A program made the translations under genes and the position numbers. The notes beneath the pieces were generated by a model that worked only from the letters and a program-made list of their open reading frames with translations, was not told the DNA's origin and ran no database searches. From Diphasiastrum complanatum (Eukaryota > Streptophyta > Lycopodiopsida > Lycopodiales > Lycopodiaceae): a DNA stretch of 64,000 nt. The DNA lies in NCBI GenBank assembly GCA_029204225.1, contig CM055113.1, positions 16,871,745-16,935,744 of the forward strand, written 5' to 3'. Positions 44,001 to 55,340 of this stretch are shown here, piece after piece (the first letter of the stretch is position 1; each line of letters begins with the position of its first letter).

Positions 44001-46384
44001 AAAAACCGAGATAGACAAAGAGGCATTTTGAAGGATGATTTGCTTTGCTGATTGGAAGATTCAGTTTTGACTTATACATCAATACTACATCCAAAATCAG
44101 CGATTCAGCATCTTCTTTTCCTCTGGTGTGGGCTGATAGGCTTCACATGACATTGCAAGGATTATGGCCACCTCACGCAGTTCGCACCCACACCCACATC
44201 CATTCTTTGTGGCACTGGAGCAAGCATTTGCAAAGTTCAAAAATAGATCAGACCTCATTAATAAGCAATATTACCCAACTTCTGAAAATTATGCACAGTC
44301 ATGTTGAATCCACAAAGTGGTTCCTAAAAGTTTCTAGTTCAAATCACATTGCTCGTTCTACATCACAAAATTATTACCAAAAGGTGATGTAAATTTCTTG
44401 ACAATTCTTATCCCCAATAAACTGCCAAAAGTAGTCAGAAATGTCTACTCACTTGTAGCTACTTTCAGCTCGGAAAGACTGAAGATTCATAACTCGTTCT
44501 ACTTTGTGGGAACTACATTGCTATTAGGAGAATCTTTACTAGCTTTTGAATCAACAGATGGGTACTTTTCTGAAACAGATTTCCGATCAAAACTGCTTGC
44601 TCCACTGAATGAAAACCATCATGAAAGCCTTCTTTCTTTTATGTTTTTGCTTGCTCTCATTTCTCTCCTGGCTCGCACAAAACCAAAGCACCCCATTTTA
44701 TAACCCAATGTCCTTATAAAGACTGTGCATGGTTAATTAGCCACTCCTAAGAAGCATGGAACTTTTGCCTCAGTTGATCTGCCACTAACTCAACCCATTG
44801 CATAGGGCGAACACCTCTGCCAACCCTTGTGTTTCTATCACACATGAGAATGAATTATGTCTGTTACAGGCATGTCAGCTCAACAAAGGAATCCCGAAAT
44901 GAAGGGTGTACTGTTTTCCAAAAAAGAATATCTCCTAAAGTTTCAGCAACTCTTCTTACAGGATAATACAAACTGATAAGCCTTATCTGATCAACACTGG
45001 GCTGCGAAACTTAAGATTCTGTATGCCATTACCTCCTTACAATCAGTAGCCAAAGTGTTAGAATTATTTGGAACTTGAACTTCTTGTGCCAACTTTGAAT
45101 CCCTGGTGCATCTTCAATTATCCACTTCCTTACCACGATGAATCGATTGTCAAGCTCCGGAAAAGTAATACGAATCGACTATCAACCTCTGAAAACAGAA
45201 TACAAGAACTGCTCCAAACTTTGATATTAAATGGACATTAAACACTGGATAGAAGGATTTAATCTTTAAAGATTTACGAGGATGCATTTCATCGAAATTG
45301 TAATTGGACTAAAAACAAGCACTCCACAAAATAAGCATACATGATGCGTGACTTTTGGCAATTAGCCCTATCATAACTCCTAACTAAACTCAATTGCTAA
45401 CCGAAACATAATCCATCTACACTCATCCAGCCACCTTATCTCGACAATACAATATCCAAGAAAGTTCACCAAAAACAAAGACAAGCAAGCATTATAAACT
45501 AAATAGCCACAACCGATGCCAGTTCCGAAAGAACTGACGCCTCAAACATTGACCTAACCACTAGGCCACCAAGCACAAAAAGCATGCCAAAAAAAGATTG
45601 TGCAAAGCAATATTTCATAAAAGACACTGCTATTAACCTTGCATGCCTGCTTCAACCATTTAAGTTGATTGTCTCCAAGGATTGCCTATCTTACAAAGGT
45701 GAAAAAAAGAAGGATAAAACTAGTGAATATGAAATACCCTGATGGTTCCACGTCCAAAGTGCACATAGACACGAATTAAATAGCAGCAACAACATATTAT
45801 CTGAAAATAACTAAAGCTCAAAACGAACAACAATGCATCCTAACAACAACATAACATTTCAAAGCAACACAAATTCTTTGCATACTACCTCAAAGCTAAA
45901 ACTTTGCTCTACGTTTGCTGGACTAAACCCAACAGGAGTCCAAAGTGCCATCCTTAATGAGTTCAGTAAATCCCTAAGAGCTTCATGTCATGGGGTTTAG
46001 CGGTCACAAGAGTAGCCAAGCATTCCAATAACTGACCAAACTCCATATGTGAACATACCACATAAAGGCATTACAAAACTGCAATTGTGAAGTACAAATG
46101 ACACAATACCATGTTGAAAACACAAACACAAACATTTCATCAGTAGTAGTATTACATGTTAAATAAAGATTCCAATGCATCTCTCAAAGTACCATACCAA
46201 TATCTTGAGCATAAAAACAAACTTACGAGTCATGGAGTACAGTACCGATGTCAGAATCCATTATATGACTATTTGTTCTTGGAAACTGTAATCCCTGCCA
46301 TTTCCACATGAACCTCAGGGAAATGTTTTACAAACCTACGAGGCAATGTGCAATTACGTTGCTGCGTCGAAACTTGTTTCATGA
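44001..46384. other. No recognised gene
   Basis: Open frames at 44045-44392 and 44398-44703 have no recognisable domain, and no splice-compatible partner was seen. A short hairpin CAGTTCCGAAAGAACTG lies near 45522. Confidence 0.4.
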
Positions 46385-46479
46385 TTGTTCCAAATTGCAA
46401 TAATGAGCTACAATCTTCAAATACACAATAAAGAGAATAAACACAGACTACTGAAGGTAGAGACAATACTTACCTATCA

Positions 46480-46687
46480 TGCATCAGAAATGCAAGTATG
46501 CAGTTTCACTTTGTCTGTCTGGTGTTTTCATTTGGCTGGCCTGTGTGTCAAAACCAAGCATGTAAGATTGAAGTACCACAAGGTCGGAGACCCTGTCCCA
46601 AAAGACTGCTTGACAGTCCATTTATTAGCTACCATCAAAATGGTAGCTAATATTATGACTAAGGATTTGTTGAAATCTTCTTTTTGA
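46480..46687 (+). pseudogene. Degenerate copia RNase H end
   Basis: The plus strand reads VKTKHVRLKYHKVGDPVPKD then MVANIMTKDLLKSSF-stop at 46687, resembling the copia end TKHIxxxYHxxR..VADIxTKPL. Only the last 50 residues are recognisable. Confidence 0.45.
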
Positions 46688-48398
46688 ACCTAAAAGGAAT
46701 AGAAAACATAGATGAGTATCAAATTAAAGAAATGAGTAGTGTTACTTGCTAGTAGGTAGCCAATAGTTACACTATCCTGTTAAGTTCTTGACATAGACAT
46801 TGTTTTGCTTTTCTTGGTATGTAGACGTTTGGTTCATTATGGCATCAGCAGCATGAGAGCAAGGATGCTTAGTTTCTGCAATCATTTGTACGCATATATG
46901 CATTGTAGATTATCATTTGTTTCTTTGTGATCTGTCACTGCATCTGCTTACTTTAATCATCAAGATTAAGAAATCAATCCTAAACTACGATATGGCTAGT
47001 TGCTTTTGGTAAGCTCTTCAAGAAGAAATCAGAAAGTGACCCAGATATGGCAAGTTGCTTATATTAAGCTTCCCAAGAATCCCACGGTTGCATGATAACC
47101 ATTTGAGGTTTGTTAAATTTATCCAGCTCATACCAGGATTGATCAATACATTTATTGCATTTTGATCAGCACATGATCACATCGTCTGAAATATATCTAC
47201 ACAGAGATTTGCTGCAGAAAATTTGCGAAACTTAAGTTAATTCTATGTGATGTATTTTTAGCTGGATCATAGTTTGCAACCAATATGGTGTTTATGGGTC
47301 AAGCGTGATGATCCACAAGTCTGAAATGCAAGAGCTTTGCATCTTAGGAAATAAGCATTGGGCTTATCACATAAGCTACACTGCTTTTGCAAGAAGAAGG
47401 AACGATTATGGCCTTTGAAAAACATGCTGCAGAATTACTTGCAATATATTCCTTTCATCTCCCATCCAGATCAAGTTCTTCATAGTTAGTCCCCGAGAGT
47501 CCTATGCATCACTGAACATAAAGAAAGAAAGACTCAACTTTCTTCCAGCTCGACCACATACAACTGAAAAAAACGCATAGGCATGTTCAAGGAGGAAAAA
47601 TGCACAGGCTATGGTTTAAGAACTGTAGAAAGACAACTGGGCATATGTCCACTTTTGTATTAAGTTGTAGAGTACATGACACACGGCATTCATTATGCTC
47701 ATTATAGAGAACTATAGAACAATCATATTGTGTGACCAAGTTTAATTATATCTTGGAAGTAAGAGCTCAAATTAGACACACAAGGCTCTTCTCCTTGCAT
47801 GTTCAGGAAAATATCCACTATTGAACATAAGTTAAACAATCGCATGATTTGATGTAAGCATAATGATCAGAAGGTATGAAGCTTGGTTGAAGAGAATCAT
47901 GGAATCAAGAACTGTTACTCGGATCAATGCAAGAAATGCACTTCATTTGATTTAGTAGAATGTGAGGGAAACTCCAGACAATTAGCAAGAAGGTCCATGC
48001 TACAACAACTTAAAAAACAAACATGATGAGAGCTACCTGTAAATGGGCCTTCTTGAGTTTTGCAAAGATAGAAGCTCAATGCCTTGTTGATTGTCTGCAA
48101 GGACAATATGAAAATTTGATCAGCATTCATCGTTTGACATCTTATCAATATTCCAAATCAGACGTCCATTGAGAATTCACTTAAAGTTCAATAGATGAAC
48201 AAAGCTTTCATAAAAGGTTGAATCGTAGCACCTGTCCAGGCAAGCAACCTTCAACAACAGAGTATTAAAAAAGGTTGTGTTTGAGCTGGCTCGTGCATCT
48301 CACAGGCAGCTCGTTGTATCACTCACCATTGCACAAAATGGCCGCGTGCAGATCAGTGTGAGAGCCATCGCTGCTTGGATCAGCAACGAGCAACGAGC
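46688..48398. other. No recognised gene
   Basis: Short open frames only; no domain or repeat identified. Confidence 0.4.

Positions 48399-48432
<34 letters not shown>
48399..48432. repeat. (GA)n microsatellite
   Basis: About 17 GA units, preceded by a CAACGAG triplicate (CAACGAGCAACGAGCAACGA). Confidence 0.9.
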
Positions 48433-48436
<4 letters not shown>

Positions 48437-48580
48437 TCTGCGTTTTTGTAAAACCATTTTTGACTTTTTAATGAAGAAAACCGTAGCGTCTCTCAACACA
48501 CCGTCTCTCAACGCACTCTTGTGAGCCAAATTTCTTTTCTAACTATATTTTTTTACATGCACCTTCCGGCAATTTAGACC

Positions 48581-48865
48581 TTACTTCCTCCAATAATCCT
48601 TGGAACGGAGTTCTACATTTCCTCGTTCATCCACAACGCTTACCCTTCTCCATCGAATCTTTGATTTTAACACATTAACTACGCAACCTAACATGGCCTT
48701 TCCTACTGGAACATTCATCATAGATCCAATGTGCCTAACAATAATTCCTTCTCTAATGGCAGTATTACTAGCAAATATTACAATTCCTACACGAAGGACT
48801 AAAAATCTGGGTGTGAGTGGTTCAAATCCACTTTCTATAAATGCAAAGTGAAGATTGTAATTCAA
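48581..48865 (-). pseudogene. atp1: Mitochondrial atp1 fragment (nuclear mitochondrial DNA)
   Basis: The minus strand from about 48793 down reads VGIVIFASNTAIREGIIVRH, IGSMMNVPVGKAMLGCVVNV and later RRVSVVDERGNVELRSK. This follows the pattern of the ATP synthase alpha subunit: GIVxFxSxTAIxEG, a GS-x-x-x-VPxGKAMLGxVV block, then RRVEV. The DGRG stretch is lost and there are many substitutions, so it is a decayed fragment of about 65 codons. Upstream codons (48865-48797) are antisense to a tRNA-like 3' half, so the mitochondrial order is rearranged. The adjacent tRNA-Cys supports mitochondrial origin. Confidence 0.65.
48797..48840 (+). tRNA. tRNA-Phe-like 3' half, mitochondrial type (fragment)
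   Basis: AGGACTAAAAATCTGGG resembles a tRNA-Phe anticodon arm (normally ..GGACTGAAAATCC..), followed by a perfect T-arm AGTGG-TTCAAAT-CCACT. The 5' half is absent; the anticodon would be AAA rather than GAA. A pseudogene fragment. Confidence 0.45.
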
Positions 48866-48938
48866 GCACTTTGGTCAAGGTCTTTGGCCTTAGATAATAG
48901 ATGGGTCAGCAACACCAAAAACGTTCTAATCATAAAGT

Positions 48939-49008
48939 AAGCTAAGGATGGATTCGAACCATCTTTCTAGAATTTGCAATCCAATACATTACCTTATGTT
49001 ACTTAGCC
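48939..49008 (-). tRNA. trnC: tRNA-Cys(GCA), plant mitochondrial type, probable NUMT copy
   Basis: Minus strand: acceptor GGCTAAG pairs with CTTAGCT (7 pairs, one G-U); D-arm ACAT/ATGT; anticodon loop TTGCAAA with anticodon GCA (the anticodon stem has a mismatch); T-arm GATGG-TTCGAAT-CCATC is perfect. The sequence closely resembles the mitochondrial tRNA-Cys of land plants. Next to the atp1 fragment it indicates transferred mitochondrial DNA. Expression in the nucleus is not expected. Confidence 0.7.
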
Positions 49009-49288
49009 ATTTCTTAAACTTATGGTTGGCCAAAATAATAAATGACTTTCGTTTCGACCTTTTTTCTTTTCTTGAGCATAGGCTGAATAAGCTGCAAGCA
49101 AGAAAAAACAAATCTATGACATAGTAAAAAGGAGTTAAAAAAGCTAGCTAAATTCAAATCATAAAAAGGCAAAGTAGTTAGAGGGAAGTGAAGCCTAGAA
49201 TAAATTTTGTGTAGCCATTTCTTAAACTTATGGTGCGCCAAAATAGATATTGACTTTCGTTTAGGCCTTTTTACTTTTCCAGAGCATA
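49004..49288. repeat. Direct repeat of about 77 bp, two copies
   Basis: TAGCCATTTCTTAAACTTAT..CCAAAATA..TGACTTTCGTTT..CCTTTTT..AGCATA occurs at 49004-49080 and 49212-49288, about 90 percent alike by eye. The first copy overlaps the 5' end of the tRNA-Cys. Confidence 0.85.
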
Positions 49289-49475
49289 CACATGCAAAAA
49301 ATGACATTTGAATTATTTCAAAGTTTGACACATTTTTGACCTATCTAAAAATTTAAAATATTAATATTTTAATCCTATTCACTCGTGTGCAAGGTCTTAT
49401 GTACAACATTTACAAGTTTGGCCACCATTGATAAAAAATAGACAAGCGATTCAGTTGACAATTTTTCACACTCCC

Positions 49476-49745
49476 TCTTCAACTATGCTTGCTATTTTCA
49501 ACATAGATTTAGAATAGATCCCACTGAATTGATCTATGTATCATAAATAAGTCTTTCTCCAAATGTTGAAGAAATCAACATCACATTCTTTGAAGAAGAC
49601 ATGTTAAAGCTCCACCTCCTTAGCCATCACTTGATTCTTCAAAAATTGGTGTACAATTTCAATACGCTTGCCTCTTGCATGGAGAACCAAGTTGCTTGCC
49701 AAAATTTAAGTTGAAAGATTGTCGCGATAGGTGATTTGAGTCTTC
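49476..49745 (-). pseudogene. Copia RNase H end with polypurine tract
   Basis: Minus strand: HARGKRIEIVHQFLKNQVMA, KEVEL-stop-HVFFKE and later KIASIVEEGV, matching the copia end (HARSKHIEIxxHFxRxxVxxGEIxL). The tract GAAGAGGGAG is followed by TGTGAAAAATTG, an LTR start, at about 49476. It lies back to back with the plus-strand copia starting at 49785. Confidence 0.6.
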
Positions 49746-49784
49746 TTAGAATCTAGCAAGTGACTGTCACAATTGTGATGATCT

Positions 49785-50640
49785 ATGCACCAAAATCTAA
49801 TTCCCAATGTGAAAGTCAAGTTCTTACGTCTTCTAAATAACGATCTAGCATGCATAGATGAGAGCATTAAGGATGTTGAACCTATTCACGTTATGCTAAA
49901 TGGGTTATTGGATTGCCATGCTAATCTTGTTCAAAGCTTTGCTATTCAAAAGATCTTGCCAAGTCTTGAAGACTTGCAAGAGGTTTTGGTGGTTGAAGAG
50001 CATAGGTTGCAAGCAAAAAGTGGAGGCATATTAAGTGGTGGAGAAGAAGAGATTCTTCTCAAAGGGTAAGTTCGAAGGAAAAAACAAAAGCAAAGGCAAA
50101 GGTAATTTGGATCATAGTGAGTCTTCTTCTTTTAATCGAAATAATAAAAACAAATCGAAGTTGACGTGTTTTCATTGTGGCATGAAAGACACTTTGCTAA
50201 TGAATGTTTTACAAAGAAAAGAGAGCAAGGAGAGAAGCAAGGCAATTTCACTTAGATGGGGATGAACAAGATGCATGTGGTTCTCTAATGATGTCTTCAA
50301 GCATGTTATCTAGTGAATGTGATATTGATTCATGGTGGATTGATAGTGGAGCAAGTTCTCATATGACAAGTCATAAAGAATACTTCACTTCTTTGGTGGT
50401 TTATGAAGGTGAGAAGAAGAGCATCTAAATGGTCAACGATGGTGAGTGTGCCATAAAGGGCATAAAATTGATGCATGTGTTATTGCTAACCGTGGTGGTT
50501 TTATGGCAAGGGACCAAATTTCAACACAAGAGATGTGGCACAAGAGATTAGGCCATCCTAGTTTCAAGGCATTGGAGGTAATGGACAAAAGGGAAGTTGT
50601 CAAAGACAACCACTTAGCTTCTCCTACAACATTTTGACTA
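49785..50640 (+). pseudogene. Copia gag, zinc knuckle, protease and pre-integrase fragment
   Basis: Gag tail: LLNNDLACIDESIKDVEPIH, HVMLNGLLDCH. Lys-rich stretch GKFEGKNKSKGKGN, then zinc knuckle CFHCGMK, which a frameshift continues as FANECFTKKRE. Protease: SWWIDSGASSHMTSHKEYFT near 50335. Pre-integrase: TQEMWHKRLGHPSFKALEVM near 50530. It ends at TGA 50637; the remainder of pol is missing. Confidence 0.8.
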
Positions 50641-51129
50641 GTTAAAGAAGCAAAACCAATCTTAGATCTATAGGTTGACATCAATATTGCAAATGAAGGC
50701 CCTCCAGTTTGGATAATCTACTTTCATTTGTGCAAATTCACCAATTAGAATGCTATCAATTGTATGCTCTTTTTATTAATTGATGCTCTATCTTTATGCA
50801 ATACCACAATGTACAACATTATCAACAAAATTATGGGTTTAAAAGATCTACATTACCCAAGAAAATAACATTGTTGGCACTACTTGCCACTCACAACAGA
50901 AGGGCTCACACCAGCCTTGCTCTCATTGAATGTCCACCTACTCCAAATATGAAACGACATGTTGCACACACAAATTTGACCATCTTAGAGATTGAATTAT
51001 ATGTTTTGGAAGGCCCAAAGGTGTTCAACTTTATTGATGAACAATAGTTTGCTCTATACTATGCCAATGAGCCTTAAGCAAAGATTTATTGATCGTATGC
51101 TATTTAGGCTAAAGATCCACAAAAGTGAG
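50641..51129. other. No recognised gene
   Basis: Short frames (50796-51047) without recognisable motifs; may be decayed integrase. Confidence 0.3.
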
Positions 51130-51579
51130 CTACTTTGTTTGTAAAGTGTCACATAAAATTGTGCCAGAATTTTGCAAAGAAATAAACCGATCCTTTATCT
51201 TTCGTACGAAACTGGCCAGATCTTTGTCGTCCCATTGTAGGTAAGTCAATTGGTCCTCCAAAAACATGATTTGATTTCGTGATTGAGTCTCATTCTTGGT
51301 TTGCAATCCTTTCCACAATTCTTTCGCGTTTGAAGTCGATGAAAGATCTAGCATTATGTTACCATTCACTGAAGACGCAATAATTGCTATAGCTTTGTCA
51401 TTTTTCTCCTTCCATTCACGAAGTTCTTTGCCAGGAGTAATTGGCTTCTCTTCTGTTGAATCTACCCATTGCCAAAGACCTTCGTCCTTGAGTATGAGTG
51501 AAGTCTTTAACTTCCAGGCTAAATAATTCGAACATTTTGTATCCAAGATCTTAGACTGAATGCTGCTGATCGAAGACAT
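51130..51579 (-). pseudogene. Copia gag N-terminal part
   Basis: 149 codons open, MSSISSIQSKILDTKCSNYL, AWKLKTSLILKDEGLWQWVD, AIAIIASSVNGNIMLDLSST, KELWKGLQTKN and FLEDQLTYLQWDD: the copia gag pattern (NYxxWxxxMxxxLxxxxLW.. AxxxIxxxL). The start lies about 50 bp after the PBS, as normal. It ends abruptly at 51130, so zinc knuckle and pol are missing downstream. Confidence 0.8.
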
Positions 51580-51629
51580 CTTCTAATCTTCCAAATCAGC
51601 TCCAGATACGGTTATTGATGGATGTGTCA

Positions 51630-51641
51630 GCTCTGATACCA
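51630..51641 (-). other. Primer-binding site (initiator tRNA-Met type)
   Basis: The minus strand reads TGGTATCAGAGC, exact, one base from an LTR that starts TGTAGGAAAC on the plus strand (51643). Confidence 0.85.
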
Positions 51642-51642
51642 A

Positions 51643-52055
51643 TGTAGGAAACTAGGAATTTTCCTTCAGAGAACACGATAAAAGTTCGAATAAATCAAAC
51701 TAATATCAGTGTCTTCAATCGTGTCTGATTCTGGTCTATTGTACTAATAGAGAATTTCTACTTTGATTGAATAAAACATGCGGATTTAGGAGATATATGT
51801 GTGAGTGTGATAGACAATATTAGATAATCAAAACAACAACAAAAAAAATCATCTATTTGCAAACTTTGATCAATCAAATTTTTATAGTTTTGATTCTGAT
51901 TCTTCTGTATACATCTCTTGCTGCCTTGTACATACAATGAGTAAGTGTACATGTATTTATATTGTCACAAGATAGGTATGTTGGCCTTCTTCCTTCTGCA
52001 ATAGTCGATCTAACCATTAAGACGATTGATATAAAATAAAGTTCTGTTTCCAGAG
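51643..52055 (-). repeat. Copia LTR (outer end approximate)
   Basis: The inner end is fixed by the PBS; the outer end is not resolved and is placed before the protease frame that begins near 52122. AT-rich. Confidence 0.55.
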
Positions 52056-52121
52056 TTTGAATAAAGTTCGAACAAGACTAACAATGCTTCGAGTTCGGTT
52101 TTTCAGCTTTTGTCAATTAGA

Positions 52122-52733
52122 CTATGCACTTGTTTTGCCGGCATCAACGACATTGCATGTTTCATTGGAAAACGTCATGCACATTCCTGCTTCTGTTATT
52201 CTTGCAACTGAGAGCAAGTCCCACTGCAATGTGGGTACGAACAAAACGTCATCCAATCTTCGGTCATTGTCGTTTGTGTTGAGCCATATCGAACCAGTGC
52301 CATTCACTTGGTGTCTTGATCCGTCTCCAAGAACTATGTATCTGAACGGATCTGTGCTGCGAAAATCAGCTATGATGCATCTGAATGTAACGAAGTGAGA
52401 GGTTGCTCCTGAATCAAGAATGACCTCTTGTGTGTCAGATGTTGTTGAGGTTCCACATATTTTTTCACATAAGTAGGTTGTCAAATTACCATGGTTCGTC
52501 CTTTCTTCGCCCATTTTGGAGCTTTCGAGCTCTTCCACGTAAGACGAACTGTTGTGCTTTTCCCGTTTGCCTTGAGGCTGCTTGTTCCTCAGATTCTGGT
52601 AGCAGTCCATAGCTGTATGATCTTTCTTGTGGCAATGGATACATTCGATCTTCGGGTTCATCCAACACGTATCGACTGTGTGGCCTTTGCTCTTCCATTT
52701 CATGCATGTTTTCTTTTCGTCGTCTTGTTATAG
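52122..52733 (-). pseudogene. Copia zinc knuckle and protease fragment upstream of the LTR
   Basis: Minus strand from 52703: MKWKSKGHTVDTCWMNPKIE, zinc knuckle CIHCHKKDHTAMDC (CX2CX4HX4C), protease EVILDSGATSHFVTFRCIIA near 52420 and VLFVPTLQWDLLSVARITEA. It stops at 52122. On the minus strand this protease lies before the LTR, PBS and gag at 52055-51130, so it belongs to another copy joined to the same LTR or to a rearranged element. Confidence 0.75.
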
Positions 52734-52804
52734 TGGCTTGCCTTTGGTCTTCCATTTGCCTTTGGCGACTGCCTCCGTCTGTTGATAAAAAGCGACACTG
52801 TCAA

Positions 52805-52945
52805 AAATTGCAAGTAAAAATACAGTGTCATGTTTTTTCTATTTTTCGCCTGTCAGGAATTTCGAGGAAAAATGCAGTGTCATGTTTTTTGCCTGTCAGG
52901 AATTGCGAGTAAAAATGCAGTGTCGCATTTTTTGTTTTTTTCAAA
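52805..52945. repeat. Minisatellite, three units of about 43-52 bp
   Basis: Unit: GGAATTGCGAGTAAAAATGC, AGTGTCATGTTTTTT, GCCTGTCA. Three imperfect copies in a row; further GACACTG/GTCGCATTTTTCGC strings follow up to about 53065. Confidence 0.8.
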
Positions 52946-53177
52946 GTGCCTTAAATCTTAAGAAAATGACTTTGGCAAAGTGTGGAGCTACCCCAATATT
53001 CAGGAAATGAGATTTTGCGACACTGTTGCATTTCTCACAAAAGTCGCATTTTTCGCTTTCTCCCTGATGGCAGTTACGTTCATTTCTGTAGAGTGACAGT
53101 CACGTTCACTTATGCAGACAGACTGTTTACGGCCAAATGTCACCACTTATCAACAAACAACTTCTGAGAAAAACTGG

Positions 53178-55340
53178 ATTACAACACAAAGAAGTATGTT
53201 CATCTTGGTGACGATAACACTCACGCTATCGAAGGTGAAGGTATTGTAAGATTAAGATTTCAGCATGATCAATTCAAACTACTGTCAAAAGTCTTGTATG
53301 TTTCTAAGCTCTCTACAAATCTGTTATCAGTAAGTAGAATTACAGATTTAGATCATAAGGTGGAGTTTGAGTCTGATCGATGTAGAATTATCGATAGGAG
53401 TAATAAGATCCTTGCACTCGGTAAGAGACATGGATACTTATATAGATTGGCATATTGTTATTCTGATTTTAGTCAAGCTTTGAAAACCTCTATTCTAGTC
53501 AATAAAGCATTACTATGGCATCATTGCTTAGGAAACTTGAATTATGCATATGTTTTGAATACTTGATCTCGACTATCCTTCTGGCAGAGTCGATCTCCTT
53601 GTCTTCCTCTGCTGCATCCTTGGAAAGCAGACTATGATTCCTTTTAGATCGAGTCATAAGCATGCAGCAAAAGGTCTGTTAGATGTCATTCATTCAGATA
53701 TATGTGGACCTGTGCAAGCTCCTTCATTGCTAGATGCAAATTACCTTTGTTGACAAATTCTCCAGAAGAATAGTTGTTTACTTCATCAAGCAGAAATCAA
53801 AAGCTTTCATCAAGTTCAAACAATTCAAAGAGCATGCAGAAAATCAAACTGATAAACGAATCAAAGCACTGAGGTCCGACAACGGGGGAGAATACATCTC
53901 CACCGAATTCAAGGAGTATTGCCTTAATAACGGCATTGAACACATTACCTCCTATTTGCCTTAGTCAAATTGTCTTGCTGAGAGAAAGAACAGAACCTTA
54001 GTCGAATCGGCAAAGTGCATGTTATCACATGCGACACTTCCGAAGTCCTTCTAGACTGACTCATCCAAAGTATCGAGTTTTCCAATTCTTCAGTCGACTA
54101 TTCCTATCTAAGGTCCAAGCTCATCTACTCTCGATGAACAACATATCAATGACGAATCCGAAGATGATGATGTTGCAGTTCAGCAACTACAGTATGATGA
54201 AAATGATCAATTTCCTCTATCACCCAGAAGATCGACAAGAGTTAGCAGACCACCTATCAGGTATATCGATGATTGCGTATCTTGTTCATGAGCCGACGAC
54301 TGTTGAAGAGGCACTCAATCAGCCCGATTCTGATCTCTGGAAAGAAGCTATAGATAAAGAGTATTCATCTTTTATCAAGAACCAGACATGGACGATTGTC
54401 GAATTACCTGCTAGCAGAAATGTAATTGATTGCAAATGGATTTTCAAAGTCAAGTACAAAGCAGACGGAAGTATTGACAAAAGAAAAGTTTGACTTGTCG
54501 CCAGAAGATTTTCTCAGATATACAACGTCGATTACACTGAGACTTTCAGTCTAGTATTCAAGCATTTTTCTATTCGACTTCTATTATCGTTTGTTGTTGT
54601 AGCAGATTTGAAAATAATCAAATGGATGTACAAACAACATATCTCAATGGAGTTATTGAAGAAGACATTTACATGTTGCAACCCAAAGGTTATATTATCG
54701 AGGGTAAACACAATCATGTGTGTAAACTCCATAAGGCACTTGATGGCTTGAAGCAATTTACTCAAGCATAGTTTCAAATGATCAATATTTTTCTTATTGA
54801 TCACGACTACACACCTAGCTCTTCAGATTCGAATGTTTACTTCAAGACAGTGCGACAGCCTTTTATCATTATTACTTTGTATGTGGACGACACATTGCTC
54901 TTCAGCAACAATATCGATTTGATAAAAGAAGACAAGTCAATGCTATCTTCTGAATTCGACATGACCGATCTGGGTAAAGCTCATTTCTGCCTTGGTATTC
55001 AAATCCACAGAGACAGAAATTGAAAGTTGATCTATATTACTCATTAAAGGTCTATCTTCTACAAAATCAGAGTATATCGCAATCTCACAAGCTACAAAGA
55101 ATTGGATTAAGAAACTTACTTTCAGATATCAGTTTGAATCAATATGCTCCGACATTATTATTTTGTGATAATCAAAGTGTCATTGTCTTATCAGCAATCC
55201 TAGATTTCATCTAGGAGTAAGCACATTGAACTGAAGTATTACTATGTCAAAAGCAAAGTTCTCGACAAAGAAGTCAGATTGCAGTACTGTCGAACGCAAG
55301 ATATGACAACAGATATTTTTACTAAAGCATTAAGCTTGGA
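53178..55340 (+). pseudogene. Copia protease end, integrase, reverse transcriptase and RNase H, damaged
   Basis: Same family as 37559: TKKYVHLGDDNTHAIEGEGI, LSTNLLSVSRITDLDHKVEF, LLWHHCLGNLN, TGA near 53564. Integrase: SDICGPVQAPSLLDA, ALRSDNGGEYISTEFKEYCL, a stop, AERKNRTLVESAKCML. A deletion leads to the Pro/Ser linker and reverse transcriptase: NQTWTIVELPASRNVIDCKW, VQTTYLNGVIEEDIYMLQPK, ALDGLKQFTQA, LYVDDTLLFSNN, TDLGKAHFCLGIQIHRDRN-stop. The short RNase H remnant SRSKHIELKYYYVKSKVLDK ends near DIFTKALSLDAHKN. At least eight stops or frame changes. Confidence 0.85.

Noticed and set aside
44045-44703. Two consecutive plus-strand frames (115 and 101 codons)
   Set aside because: No recognisable domain, no codon-like bias by eye and no supporting splice signals.
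45520-45585. Minus-strand TGGCCTAGTGGTTAG resembling a tRNA box A, possible SINE
   Set aside because: No box B (GGTTCGANNCC) at the proper spacing and no poly-A or target duplication found.
48600-48851. Plus-strand 83-codon frame
   Set aside because: Antisense of the atp1 fragment; the minus strand carries the recognisable protein.
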